A stretch of 64,000 bases of DNA from an uncultured delta proteobacterium (GTDB lineage: Bacteria > Myxococcota_A > Polyangia > Polyangiales > Polyangiaceae). Made by a program: the position numbers and the translations under genes. The stretch is taken from positions 23,209 through 87,208 of the forward strand of contig CAITIQ010000517.1 in NCBI GenBank assembly GCA_903892415.1. The letters are read 5' to 3'. The notes beneath the pieces are model-generated. The model searched no databases. It had not been told where the DNA came from and was given only the letters and a program-made list of their open reading frames with translations. Positions 15,984 to 24,230 of the stretch are shown here, piece by piece; the stretch's first letter is position 1; each line of letters starts with the position of its first letter.

Positions 15984-17030
15984 GTGACCACGCTCAGTCC
16001 GTCGACCGCTGCGCTGCCCAATCGCAAAGAGAGAGTGCGCGCGTTGCGCGCGTTGATGGGTACCCCGGACCGCCACGTCGTGCAGATGACGCTTGGCATC
16101 CGCAATACGGCGCACCGTCACTTTGACGCTGAAGTCGTGCCCCTGGTCGAGCGACATTGGCCGGCCGCGTTGGGGACCACTTTCTTCGCCAAGTTGAGGA
16201 TCGGAGCCTGTGATCTCTACGCTTCGGCTCCCTACACAGCGATGTTCTGTGCGCCCCGGCGACCAGCATTGGTGCGTGCTGTGACGCACGTGGGAAATGC
16301 CGTGCGGCTTCCCTCTTTTGCCCTGCCTTTGCTCGGCCGCGCGACGATGGAACTCCTAGGCCGTTACGCCTATCGCGAGGAGCATCGCCGCATCATTTTG
16401 GTCGCCGCCTTCGTGGTGGTGGTGGACCACGTCTTTGACCATTGTATGCAAGAGCCTGCGCGGCTCCGCGGGGAGACGCTGCTTGCGGTGATTGACGGTA
16501 CGCAGGCGCCCACGTCTGCTGAACTCAGGCTGGTGCGCGCTTTGGTCCAAGCGATGGGCCGGCAGTTGGCTCCCGAGGATCAGACCTGCTTCGACGCCGC
16601 GATGATGGGCGTGCGTAGCTGGATTCACGCAGAGGTCAGGGCGATGGAGGGCTTGGTTGACCCGCTCGGGTTTGGTCATCGCTTGGCCGGTGTTGAAGGC
16701 ACGATCGATGGGCTGCTATTCCCCGTCGCGCGCTTCGGCTGTGCCAGCGCACGAAGCTGGATGGTCCAGGTGTCGATGTTCGTGCAGATCATGGATGATT
16801 GGCTGGACTTGGAAGCTGACGCTCGCTCGGACCGGCCAACGCCGGTGACCCAGGGAGTTTGGGGCTACGCTGATCTGGCTCGGTCCTGGCAACAAACCCT
16901 CGACGGACTTGAGACCCTGGTGTGTGAAGCCGACCTTTCGGCGCCTCACTACGTTTCGTTCGTGCGCGCTAGCTATGTGTGCATGATGCATGACGTGATG
17001 GAGGCCATGGTGGAAAGGCCGGACCAGTGA
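15984..17030 (+). CDS. Class-1 isoprenoid-synthase-like protein
   Basis: The 348-residue protein is mostly helical. It has a first acidic motif VVVDHVFDHC (Asp148-x3-Asp152) and a second one FVQIMDDWLDLEAD (DDWLD at 271-275, preceded by FVQI). These are the places and forms of the two Asp-rich metal-diphosphate motifs of class I terpenoid synthases. It would bind an isoprenyl diphosphate through Mg2+, but the first motif is atypical and the reaction cannot be assigned. The GTG start is tentative; ATG at codon 25 is an alternative. Its stop overlaps the next gene by 4 bases (GTGA), so it forms one unit with two ArsA-type ATPases, a partnership I do not know to be characterised. Confidence 0.72.
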   Translation: MTTLSPSTAALPNRKERVRALRALMGTPDRHVVQMTLGIRNTAHRHFDAEVVPLVERHWPAALGTTFFAKLRIGACDLYASAPYTAMFCAPRRPALVRAVTHVGNAVRLPSFALPLLGRATMELLGRYAYREEHRRIILVAAFVVVVDHVFDHCMQEPARLRGETLLAVIDGTQAPTSAELRLVRALVQAMGRQLAPEDQTCFDAAMMGVRSWIHAEVRAMEGLVDPLGFGHRLAGVEGTIDGLLFPVARFGCASARSWMVQVSMFVQIMDDWLDLEADARSDRPTPVTQGVWGYADLARSWQQTLDGLETLVCEADLSAPHYVSFVRASYVCMMHDVMEAMVERPDQ

Positions 17031-17932
17031 GCCCGGTCGACCGCGGCTCGGCGCTGGATCTCTCCTTCCTAGCGCCTGTTGTTTTGGTGATGGGCAAAGG
17101 CGGCGTTGGTAAGTCCACGCTAGCCGCGGGGCTCGCGTACGCTGCCTCGAACGCTGGCGCACCTGCCACGCTGATCGAGTTCGGGGATGGCGAAGCCGGC
17201 AAGCGAGCTCTTGCTCGTTCGGATCGCGACGTCGAGCATTGCGTGATTACGCCTGAGCAAGCGCTGGAGGCAGGGGCCGCGCCGCTGTTTGGTTCAGCGC
17301 TATTGGCGAAGGTCGCCTTCGGCAACTTCGCCATGAAGCCGCTGCTACGGGCTGCTCCGGCGATCCGGGAACTGGCGATGCTCGAGGCGGTACGGATCGC
17401 GGCGGTGCAGCGTCCTGGACGTCGCATCGTCGTCGATATGCCGGCCACTGGGCACGGCGTTGCTTGGCTTCGTGTACCGCGCCAAGGTCGGGATTTCCTC
17501 GGCTCAGGTCCGCTGTTCGAGTTGTGCGACCGGCTCGCACGCAAACTCTTGAGCAAGGGGTGCGCGTCGATCGTCGTCGTTACCCTGCCCGAGGCCTTGG
17601 TGCTCGAGGAAACGCTCGAGTTGTGCCACGCGCTGCAGACGGAGACGGCCTTGAATGTCGAGGCGCTGGTGCTCAATCGGCAGGCCGTCTCGCTGCCCTC
17701 CGCCGCCCTCGACGAGGCGGTTCGCTGGTCGCAGAAGGGCGGCGCTGTGGGCGCAGCAGCCCACGAGGTCCTCAACATCTTGCGTTCGAGGGAGCAGAAT
17801 CGCGAGTCTCAGCGCTCGTCGCTTGCGCCCCTTCGCGCTGCGGGCTGCCGGTTCTTTAGCGTTACCGAGACGGTCGAAGCGCCGTCGGCACAACGGGTGG
17901 CAGCCTTGCTCCAGGAGGTCCGCGAAGCATGA
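17027..17932 (+). CDS. ArsA/Get3-type ATPase, first of a tandem pair
   Basis: The 301-residue protein has the deviant Walker A VMGKGGVGKST (about 21-31) and a Switch II segment VVDMPATGHGVAWL that corresponds to DTAPTGHTLRLL of ArsA. It is a single nucleotide-binding half and would dimerise, presumably with the product of the next gene. Tandem single-domain pairs of this sort are known in actinobacteria (Rv3679-Rv3680, BagA/BagB) and are not arsenic pumps. I see no paired Cys metal site for arsenite. It overlaps both neighbours by 4 bases. Confidence 0.87.
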   Translation: MSPVDRGSALDLSFLAPVVLVMGKGGVGKSTLAAGLAYAASNAGAPATLIEFGDGEAGKRALARSDRDVEHCVITPEQALEAGAAPLFGSALLAKVAFGNFAMKPLLRAAPAIRELAMLEAVRIAAVQRPGRRIVVDMPATGHGVAWLRVPRQGRDFLGSGPLFELCDRLARKLLSKGCASIVVVTLPEALVLEETLELCHALQTETALNVEALVLNRQAVSLPSAALDEAVRWSQKGGAVGAAAHEVLNILRSREQNRESQRSSLAPLRAAGCRFFSVTETVEAPSAQRVAALLQEVREA

Positions 17933-19029
17933 AGCCTCGCAAGCTGAAGCTGCCGCAGGTGATCGTCTGCGCGGGGGGCGGCGGCGTCGGCAAGACCACG
18001 ACATCGGCGGCCCTTGCGTTGGCCTTGGCTACCGCAGGCAAGGATACGCTGGTCGTGACCATCGACCCAGCGCGCCGGCTCGCCAGCGCCTTGGGCGTTC
18101 CGCGCAGCGAGACGCTGATGCCAGTGGAGCGGCAAGGTCTGACCGGCGCGCTCGACGTGCTCATGCCGGACCCACGGCGGTCGATGGGCCTGTTCATCGA
18201 CGACCTATTTGCCAATGAGCCCGAGGCAAAGGCTCATCTAATGCGCAATCGGCTCTTTATTGGTCTAAGTGATGCAGCCGCGGGAGTGCACGAGCTGGTT
18301 GCAATGAATCTCGTGGCTCAGGCCGCGGCGTTAGGGCGCTATCAGGTTATCGTGATCGATACGGCACCTTCTCGACACGCCATCGACTTCGTGTCCTATC
18401 CAGCCCGGCTCGCAAGTCTATTAGGCGGTAAGACCGTGGCATGGCTCGCGGGGCTCGCGCAGCGCAGCTCGGAGGGCCCAACGAAACGGGGCGTACTCTC
18501 GTGGGGCGCTAGTCGCGTTGAGAGCCTGCTTTCACGCGTGACCGGGCCCAACCTCCTTGCCGACACGGCCAGCCTCTTTGGCGACATTGCCAAGGTCCGT
18601 GGTCAGTTCGTCGACCGCACACGTCAGGCGGGCGAGTTGCTCACTGGCGCGCAAACTTCCTACCTGTTGGTGGTTGCGCCGAGCGCTGCAGCTTTGGATG
18701 ACGCCTGCTACTTGCAGCAACGGCTGCGCTCCTTGGGGCGCCCCGTGCACGGGCTTGTGATGAACCGCGCGGATGTCGTTCCGGCGACCTATCTGCAAAC
18801 GCTGCGGGGGCAAGACCTTCCGAGCTCTCTTTCGCAAACGCTCGACGCGCTCGAGGAGGAACGGCGCGCGCGCATGGTGATGGCCGCGAGCGCTGAAAAG
18901 ACGCTGCGGCAGAGTTTTCAGCACCAGCCGATCGCGCGTTTGCCCTTCCTTGAAGGTCTAGCACCAAACGACGTGGCCAAGGCCCTGGCGGTCGAGCTAG
19001 CGCCGGTGCTGCCATCGCTCTTGGCCTGA
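17929..19029 (+). CDS. ArsA/Get3-type ATPase, second of a tandem pair
   Basis: The 366-residue protein has CAGGGGVGKTTTSAALAL as Walker A and VVTIDPARRLASALG as the Switch I-type region. Switch II is DTAPSRHAIDFV, the form common in the actinobacterial partner of the ArsA pairs (DTPPSRxALDFL). A C-terminal helical region (about 225-345) is larger than in the first copy. The two proteins probably form a heterodimer that couples ATP hydrolysis to binding of a hydrophobic or membrane-linked client. No anion channel gene (arsB) or arsenate reductase is near, which argues against arsenic export. Confidence 0.88.
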   Translation: MKPRKLKLPQVIVCAGGGGVGKTTTSAALALALATAGKDTLVVTIDPARRLASALGVPRSETLMPVERQGLTGALDVLMPDPRRSMGLFIDDLFANEPEAKAHLMRNRLFIGLSDAAAGVHELVAMNLVAQAAALGRYQVIVIDTAPSRHAIDFVSYPARLASLLGGKTVAWLAGLAQRSSEGPTKRGVLSWGASRVESLLSRVTGPNLLADTASLFGDIAKVRGQFVDRTRQAGELLTGAQTSYLLVVAPSAAALDDACYLQQRLRSLGRPVHGLVMNRADVVPATYLQTLRGQDLPSSLSQTLDALEEERRARMVMAASAEKTLRQSFQHQPIARLPFLEGLAPNDVAKALAVELAPVLPSLLA

Positions 19030-19087
19030 CGTCATGCCCGGGCCATTTGGTTGGCGATGTTGCGCCGGCTAGTTGTAGGCTTGCGCG

Positions 19088-20650
19088 GTGGGGGATTCGG
19101 TGGATGAGCGGGCCATCTTCGTCAAGGGGCCAGTGGTGCTGTTCAAGTGGCGCAATGCAGCTGGATGGCCGGTGGAGTATGCCTCGCCGAACGTTTCGGA
19201 AGTATTTGGCTATTCGGCTGAAGAGTTTCTTTCAGGGGCTGTTTCGTATGGCCAACTGATTGAGCCGGAGGACGCCGAGCGCGTCGCTCGAGAGGTCGCC
19301 GTCGCCTCCCACGGCAGCGCCAAGTCGTTCGTGCATGAGCCCTATCGCGTAAGAGCTCGCAGCGGAGCCGTGCGGTGGCTTTATGACTTTACGCAGCTGC
19401 TCCGCGACAGCGACGGCGCTGTAACGCACTATCAGGGCTACGTGATTGATACCACCGAGCGCGTGCTGGCTCAGGAGGAAGCTCGTGAGCTCGAACGGCA
19501 GCTTTTTCACTCGCAGAAACTCGAGAGTTTGGGCGTGCTCGCGGGGGGAGTAGCGCATGACTTCAACAACCTCCTCACCGGAATTTTGGGGCAAGCCTCG
19601 TTGGCGAAGCGGCGACTCGGCCAGTCTTCCGAAGGGCTAGCGGAAGCGCTGGACCAGATTGAGCAGCTCAGTCGACGGGCCGCCGAGCTGACTCAGCAGC
19701 TACTCGCTTATTCGGGCAAGGGTACCTTCGTCATTGGCCCTGTAGATTTGGTTGAGGTGGTGCGCGGGCTACGCGGGATGCTCGAGGTCGTATTGCCTAA
19801 GAAGGCCACCTTCGTACTTACGCTCGATCCGATTCCAGCGGTGCTCGGCGATCGCACGCAGTTACAACAAGTCGTGATGAACCTGCTTACCAACGCCGCC
19901 GAGGCATTGGGGGACCAGGTGGGTACGATTCGTTTGCGAACCCGCCTGGTCGAGGAGAGCGCGGAGAGTTTAGCGGCGCTAGGAGCTTCATCGCTCGACC
20001 CGGGGCGCTACATCGCGCTCGAAGTAGAGGACTCCGGTTGTGGCATGACGGCGGAGGTCCGCGAGCGTTTGTTCGATCCCTTCTTTACGACCAAGGCCAC
20101 GGGTCGCGGGTTGGGAATGTCTGCTGTGTTGGGGATCGTGCGCGGTCACAAGGGCCACATCGGGGTTCGTTCCACTCCGGGTTCCGGTAGTACCTTCAAG
20201 CTGCTGTTGCCGCCAACGAACGAGAGCGTTCGAGCGGAACCACCGGTGGCCCCGTCGAAGCAACCAGGCGGGGGCACGTTGCTGATCGTCGATGATGAAG
20301 CGAGCATTCGGCAGATCCTCACCGCGCTCTTGGGCTACCTCGATTTCACCGTGCTCAGTGCAGAGAATGGTGCCCAGGCGCTCGAGGTCTACCAAAAACA
20401 CGCCTCAGAGATCGTGTTGGTGCTGATGGATATGACGATGCCGGTGATGTCGGGCCCGGAGGCGCTCAGGCTGCTGCGTGCCCAATCACCGACCTTGCCG
20501 ATTGTGCTCTCCAGTGGGTACAGCGCTCACGACGCTGCGCGAGCGTTGGGCTGCGAGCAAGCCACTGCGTTTTTGCAGAAGCCATACGACGCGGCCGAGA
20601 TCGAGCGGGTGATCGCAGCCGCGCTGGGGAAGGAAGCTGGCCGCAGCTAA
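19088..20650 (+). CDS. PAS hybrid histidine kinase with C-terminal receiver
   Basis: The 520-residue protein starts at GTG. A PAS domain (about 15-130) shows VEYASPNVSEVFGYSAEEFL and the PAC end HYQGYVIDTTER. The dimerisation and phosphotransfer region carries GVAHDFNNLLTG (His157), the NtrB-like H box. The ATPase domain follows with QVVMNLLTNAAEAL (N box), DSGCGM (G1), FDPFFTTK (F box) and GRGLGMSAV (G2). A receiver domain closes the protein (about 394-515) with LLIVDDE, VLMDMTMP and FLQKPYD. No membrane helix is seen, so it is cytosolic. The PAS ligand is unknown. It ends 4 bases inside the MYXO-CTERM gene on the other strand. Confidence 0.93.
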   Translation: MGDSVDERAIFVKGPVVLFKWRNAAGWPVEYASPNVSEVFGYSAEEFLSGAVSYGQLIEPEDAERVAREVAVASHGSAKSFVHEPYRVRARSGAVRWLYDFTQLLRDSDGAVTHYQGYVIDTTERVLAQEEARELERQLFHSQKLESLGVLAGGVAHDFNNLLTGILGQASLAKRRLGQSSEGLAEALDQIEQLSRRAAELTQQLLAYSGKGTFVIGPVDLVEVVRGLRGMLEVVLPKKATFVLTLDPIPAVLGDRTQLQQVVMNLLTNAAEALGDQVGTIRLRTRLVEESAESLAALGASSLDPGRYIALEVEDSGCGMTAEVRERLFDPFFTTKATGRGLGMSAVLGIVRGHKGHIGVRSTPGSGSTFKLLLPPTNESVRAEPPVAPSKQPGGGTLLIVDDEASIRQILTALLGYLDFTVLSAENGAQALEVYQKHASEIVLVLMDMTMPVMSGPEALRLLRAQSPTLPIVLSSGYSAHDAARALGCEQATAFLQKPYDAAEIERVIAAALGKEAGRS

Positions 20651-20994
20651 GCTGCGACGCGGCGCCGTCGAGCAAACGCAACCAGGGCGCCCAACACCAG
20701 GAGCAAGGAGCCACTTCCTGCCTGGACGTTGGATGAAGCCGCGGTTGTACAGCCGCTGCTGCTCGAGTCGTCGCTGGTTCCGGAGCTATCGTCGTCGCAC
20801 GTGAGTACGGTGGTATCGCTCTCGTCGGGTATGCAAACGCCGGGACCACCGTCTCCTCGGGTGCAGTCGTCTCCTTCCTCGAGATCCGCGCAAGCGTCCT
20901 TGTCCGCCTGGTCCGCCAAGGCGGCTGTCGGAACAAGCGCAAGGGTTGCAGCGGTGGAGAGAGCGACCAACAACGAACGAAGCTTAGTCTTCAT
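20647..20994 (-). CDS. Small secreted protein with MYXO-CTERM-like sorting tail
   Basis: The 115-residue protein has a Sec signal cut near ALADQ (about 28), an acidic domain with four Cys (DACADLEEGDDCTRGDG, GVCIPDES and LTCDDD), a Ser/Asp linker, and a tail made of GCTTAAS, a hydrophobic stretch GSLLLVLGALVAFA and RRRR. Cys followed by a short spacer, a membrane span and an Arg cluster is the layout of MYXO-CTERM, the C-terminal surface-sorting signal of Myxococcota. The first part resembles short Cys-rich modules seen in other secreted proteins of the phylum. Function is unknown. It is convergent with the kinase gene, overlapping it by 4 bases. Confidence 0.82.
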   Translation of the reverse strand: MKTKLRSLLVALSTAATLALVPTAALADQADKDACADLEEGDDCTRGDGGPGVCIPDESDTTVLTCDDDSSGTSDDSSSSGCTTAASSNVQAGSGSLLLVLGALVAFARRRRVAA

Positions 20995-21049
20995 ATCAAG
21001 TACCTCCTCCGACTAGCGTTAGCAGGATGTGTGCCGGCGCAGCGCGAGG

Positions 21050-22720
21050 TTACGGCTCATCCAAATTCATCTTCGAGAGTTTGTAGACCAGCGTTCTGCG
21101 CGGCAACCCAAGCAGCTCTGCTGCCTTGGTGCGATTGCCGCCGGTCTCACGAAGTGCAGCCATAATCCGGTCTCGTTCGAAGTCCTTGACGGAGGCGCGC
21201 ACGTCCGGTGCGGGGTGGACCTCCCGTGGTAGCGGCCCACTAGCTGCTCCTCCACGAAGGGCTTCCGGAAGGTGCTCCACGTCGATGGTGAAGCCGTCGG
21301 AGAAGGCCACCGCGCGTTCAATCACGTGTTTGAGTTCGCGCACGTTGCCAGGCCAGGCGTAATGCGAGAGGAGGGCGTCGGCTGCAGGCGTGAGCTGTGG
21401 TGGGTTGGACGCCAACGTTCGCAAGAAATGGCGTGCGAGCGCCCCAACCTCGTTCGACCTCTCGCGCAGCGGCGGCAGTCGCAGCAAGACCCCGTTGAGC
21501 CGAAACAAAAGGTCCTGTCGGAACTTCTTCTCGAGCGCGAGCGAGGTCAGATCTTGGTGCGTCGCCGCGACCACGCGCAGATCCACCTTGCGCTCTTGGT
21601 TCGCTCCCACGCGACGCACCGTTTGTTCTTCGAGGACGCGCAAAAGTTTGGCTTGCAACTGGAGCGGCAGTTCACCGATCTCATCGAGGAAGAGCGTTCC
21701 TTTGTCGGCACTTTCAATCAGCCCAGCCTTGGCTGTGACTGCGCCGGAGAAGGCGCCGCGCTCGTGTCCGAAGAGCTCGCTCTCGATCAGGTTGTCCGGA
21801 AGCGTGGCCGTGTTGACTGCAATCAGCGGCCCGCTGCGGCGGCTCAAACGGTGGAGTTCTCGTGCGAACACCTCTTTGCCCGTGCCCGTCTCACCGAGCA
21901 GCAACACTGAGAGGCCTCTGGGCGCAACTTTGCGGAGCTCCGAGTGGAGCCGCAAGAGCGAGGGGTAGCGGAAAGCCTCGGGAATATCGCTTTCATTGGA
22001 CGGCACGTCGGCAACGGGTTGGCCGCTGAGGGCCCGATCGAGCGCCATCTCGAGCGCCTGTCCGGAAAGGCCGACCGGGGAGGTCCACAGTCGAGTAGGT
22101 GCAACCGCCTTCTGCGCCAAACTACGCTGCAGCCAGAGTGAGACCGCTGCATCGGCCGCAACGACGTAGCTATCGTCGGCGCAAAACCCAACGCTCGCCA
22201 ACTCTGGCAGGGAGCGCAAAAGCTCGTGGACCGTGTGGTCGATCTGCGGCTCTTGGCTATCCACCTCGAACAGCGTGAGGGCTGTTTCATTCGAGCAGCG
22301 CTGAAGCTCGCTCTGAAACTCTGGCAGCAGCAGCAAAGGGCGAACGGCGGAGGGTAGGGTGCTTCGTCGCACCAACGCCAGCTGTACATCCCCCGCGGTC
22401 ACCACGTCCGCTGGGCTGAAGCTCACCGGCTCCTGCTGAATGAGCTGGCCGTTGAGCCGGGTTCCGTTGCGAGAGCCGAGATCGCGCAGGGTCGGGCCTG
22501 CCGCGGTCAGCTCCACCGCGAGATGCAAACGGGAGAGCGAAGGACTGCCGAGGCAGATGGAGGCTTCGCGATCACGTCCGACGCTGAGCGTCCGACCTGC
22601 GGGAAACTCAAGAACGAGGGCCTCGCGACCCGGCTGCACTATCGAAAGGCAGAGCCCGTGCGCCTCCGGCTTGAGCACGAAGGCTCTATCAACGGTATCT
22701 TCGGAAGCACGCCGCGCCAT
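21050..22720 (-). CDS. FHA-domain sigma54-dependent transcription activator
   Basis: The 556-residue protein starts at the ATG at 22720; the longer upstream frame is Arg-rich noise. An FHA domain (about 45-105) has VGRDREA, SLSRLHLAV and LGSRNGT, the phosphothreonine-binding loops. The central AAA+ domain has Walker A GETGTGKEVF, the sigma54 contact loop as GAFSGA (Thr replaced by Ser), Walker B GTLFLDEIGELP and an arginine-finger region LRVLEEQTVRRV. A Fis-type helix-turn-helix ends it (GGNRTKAAELLGLPRRTLVYKL). FHA instead of a receiver suggests control by Ser/Thr phosphorylation. A Ser/Thr kinase gene lies 1.5 kb away on the same strand, a natural but unproven partner. Confidence 0.95.
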   Translation of the reverse strand: MARRASEDTVDRAFVLKPEAHGLCLSIVQPGREALVLEFPAGRTLSVGRDREASICLGSPSLSRLHLAVELTAAGPTLRDLGSRNGTRLNGQLIQQEPVSFSPADVVTAGDVQLALVRRSTLPSAVRPLLLLPEFQSELQRCSNETALTLFEVDSQEPQIDHTVHELLRSLPELASVGFCADDSYVVAADAAVSLWLQRSLAQKAVAPTRLWTSPVGLSGQALEMALDRALSGQPVADVPSNESDIPEAFRYPSLLRLHSELRKVAPRGLSVLLLGETGTGKEVFARELHRLSRRSGPLIAVNTATLPDNLIESELFGHERGAFSGAVTAKAGLIESADKGTLFLDEIGELPLQLQAKLLRVLEEQTVRRVGANQERKVDLRVVAATHQDLTSLALEKKFRQDLLFRLNGVLLRLPPLRERSNEVGALARHFLRTLASNPPQLTPAADALLSHYAWPGNVRELKHVIERAVAFSDGFTIDVEHLPEALRGGAASGPLPREVHPAPDVRASVKDFERDRIMAALRETGGNRTKAAELLGLPRRTLVYKLSKMNLDEP

Positions 22721-22740
22721 CGCGGCGCAGCTTACTACGT

Positions 22741-23148
22741 TCAATCGCAGTCCACGGTAACCGTCTTGGAGCCCGAACCAGAGACCAGGCAGGTGTCCGA
22801 GCCGCTCAGCTCGGTACACCCACCGAAGGTTGGTACTACATCGTCGTCGTCGTCGCAGTGCACCTTGATCGTCGCCTCTTCGAGGCAAGCGTTCATGGTT
22901 TCAGTGAAGTCATTGCCGTTGAGTTCGCAGGAGAATGCGGTGAGGGGGCAAGTGACGGTCAGTGAAAATTCCCCATCCGCGCAGTCGGTACCGCTTCCAC
23001 CGGCGCCATCTCCGCCACCACCCTCTGACCCTGCACCCGAGCCGCCACCGCCGGACACAACGTAGAAATCGGAGGTGCCAACGACGGTGGTGCAACCAGC
23101 GCCCAAGCACGCAACCAAAGAGATTGACGCTAGAACTCGCATAATCAC
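22741..23148 (-). CDS. Small Gly-tethered lipoprotein
   Basis: The 135-residue protein has a signal ending LGAGC (Cys19; Cys14 is inside the hydrophobic part), then a short beta segment, a Gly/Ser tether and a domain with eight Cys (TDCADG, VTCPLTAFSCELN, NACLEEA, VHCDDDD, GGCTELSGSDTCLV and VDCD). The even Cys count suggests disulfides. I do not recognise a family. It follows the PEGA-like secreted protein, with which it overlaps by 4 bases, and precedes the FHA activator by 20 bases, so all of these may be in one transcript starting from the kinase side. Confidence 0.72.
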   Translation of the reverse strand: MIMRVLASISLVACLGAGCTTVVGTSDFYVVSGGGGSGAGSEGGGGDGAGGSGTDCADGEFSLTVTCPLTAFSCELNGNDFTETMNACLEEATIKVHCDDDDDVVPTFGGCTELSGSDTCLVSGSGSKTVTVDCD

Positions 23149-24230
23149 CAGGTCCCTTCGAGAGCAACCGTTGTGCCACCGATGCGCAGCTGCAACTTGC
23201 TCGCGTTGGCCGAGGGCGAGGACGCGCTGGTTGCAGCTTCGACGATCCAGACCACACCGCCAGCCGTCGCTAGCAAACCACCAACGACGAAAAGTGCAGT
23301 GGACGCAGCGGCCGTGGCTTCGTGGGTATAAAGTTGGTCTGCCTCGGTGCCGCGCGCGCAGGCCCCGACGATACCGCCTTCGGTGCAGGCCTCTATGAGC
23401 GAGCTAGCCTGGCCCATCGCGATCGCCCCGGCGATACCACCCGCCAACAGCGAGGCGCCACCGATCGACAGGAGCAACGGCACCGCCACCGTTAGTCCCT
23501 CCGCGGCAGGCAGCGGCTGAACGGCGGGCGGCGGAAGCGCGGGCGGCGGTAGCACGGGCGGCGGCAACACGGGGACCAGCGGTGTCTCGACTGGAGGCGG
23601 CGCCGTTTCGACCGGGGGCGGAGGAAGTGGAGGAGGGGGAACTTGCACGGCGGTGACCGTGAGTTCTCGTGTTTCGCCTTCGTTCAATTTGAACTTGGTC
23701 TCGGCTTGCTCGGTCCCGAGGCGGACCACCACCGTGTGATCCCCCGGGTCGAGCTCGAGCGCTGTGCTGAGCAACTGTTTGCTCACGGCTTTGCCGTCGA
23801 CGGTCACTTCTTGCTCAGCTGGTTGCTCGCTTACAAACGTCAGCCTAACCCTGGGGATCTTTGACTCGAGCTCGCTGGCGAAGCGCACGGCGTCTTTGCG
23901 GGCTGCCTTCGACTTGCTGGTTTCCGTTTTGGTCACCGGCAACTCGCTGACGCTTTTGGCGAGCGTCCGAGCTTCCAAAAGTGAACCTTGCGTTGCGAGA
24001 ACGCGAGCCAACTCGAGCCGCGTTACCGGGGTGGGGGCCAACTCGTGCGCTTGGCGAAAGAGCGCGACCGACTCATGGGGTTTCCCGTCGGTGAGCAGCT
24101 TGCGAGCTTCGGTATAGAGGCGCTTTGCCTCAGCGCGGTCGGCGGCGGTGACCTCTTGTCCAAAGGCCGTTGTCGTGAGAACCAGGCAAGCAAGCCCAAA
24201 TCCGAGTGCGAACAGTCTATTCGATGCCAT
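23145..24230 (-). CDS. Secreted TPR/PEGA-like protein with two C-terminal membrane spans
   Basis: The protein has 361 residues from the ATG at 24230. A signal peptide (LACLVLTTTAFGQE) is followed by a TPR-like helical pair at about 28-75 (AKRLYTEARKLL with SVALFRQAHEL). A PEGA-like beta domain follows (about 120-190, with ALELDPGDHTVVVRLG). A Pro-rich stretch of about 60 residues comes next, then two hydrophobic segments (around 255 and 315). This layout, with a short TPR, a PEGA and paired membrane spans, is frequent next to Ser/Thr kinases in Myxococcota. Function is unknown. Its start lies 14 bases inside the end of the kinase gene, so the two are coupled. Confidence 0.8.
   Translation of the reverse strand: MASNRLFALGFGLACLVLTTTAFGQEVTAADRAEAKRLYTEARKLLTDGKPHESVALFRQAHELAPTPVTRLELARVLATQGSLLEARTLAKSVSELPVTKTETSKSKAARKDAVRFASELESKIPRVRLTFVSEQPAEQEVTVDGKAVSKQLLSTALELDPGDHTVVVRLGTEQAETKFKLNEGETRELTVTAVQVPPPPLPPPPVETAPPPVETPLVPVLPPPVLPPPALPPPAVQPLPAAEGLTVAVPLLLSIGGASLLAGGIAGAIAMGQASSLIEACTEGGIVGACARGTEADQLYTHEATAAASTALFVVGGLLATAGGVVWIVEAATSASSPSANASKLQLRIGGTTVALEGTW

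Noticed and set aside
17027..19029. Arsenic resistance (ArsA pump)
   Set aside because: No arsB, arsD, arsC or arsR is near, and the ATPases lack the ArsA metal-site cysteines; they fit the BagA/BagB-type tandem pairs.
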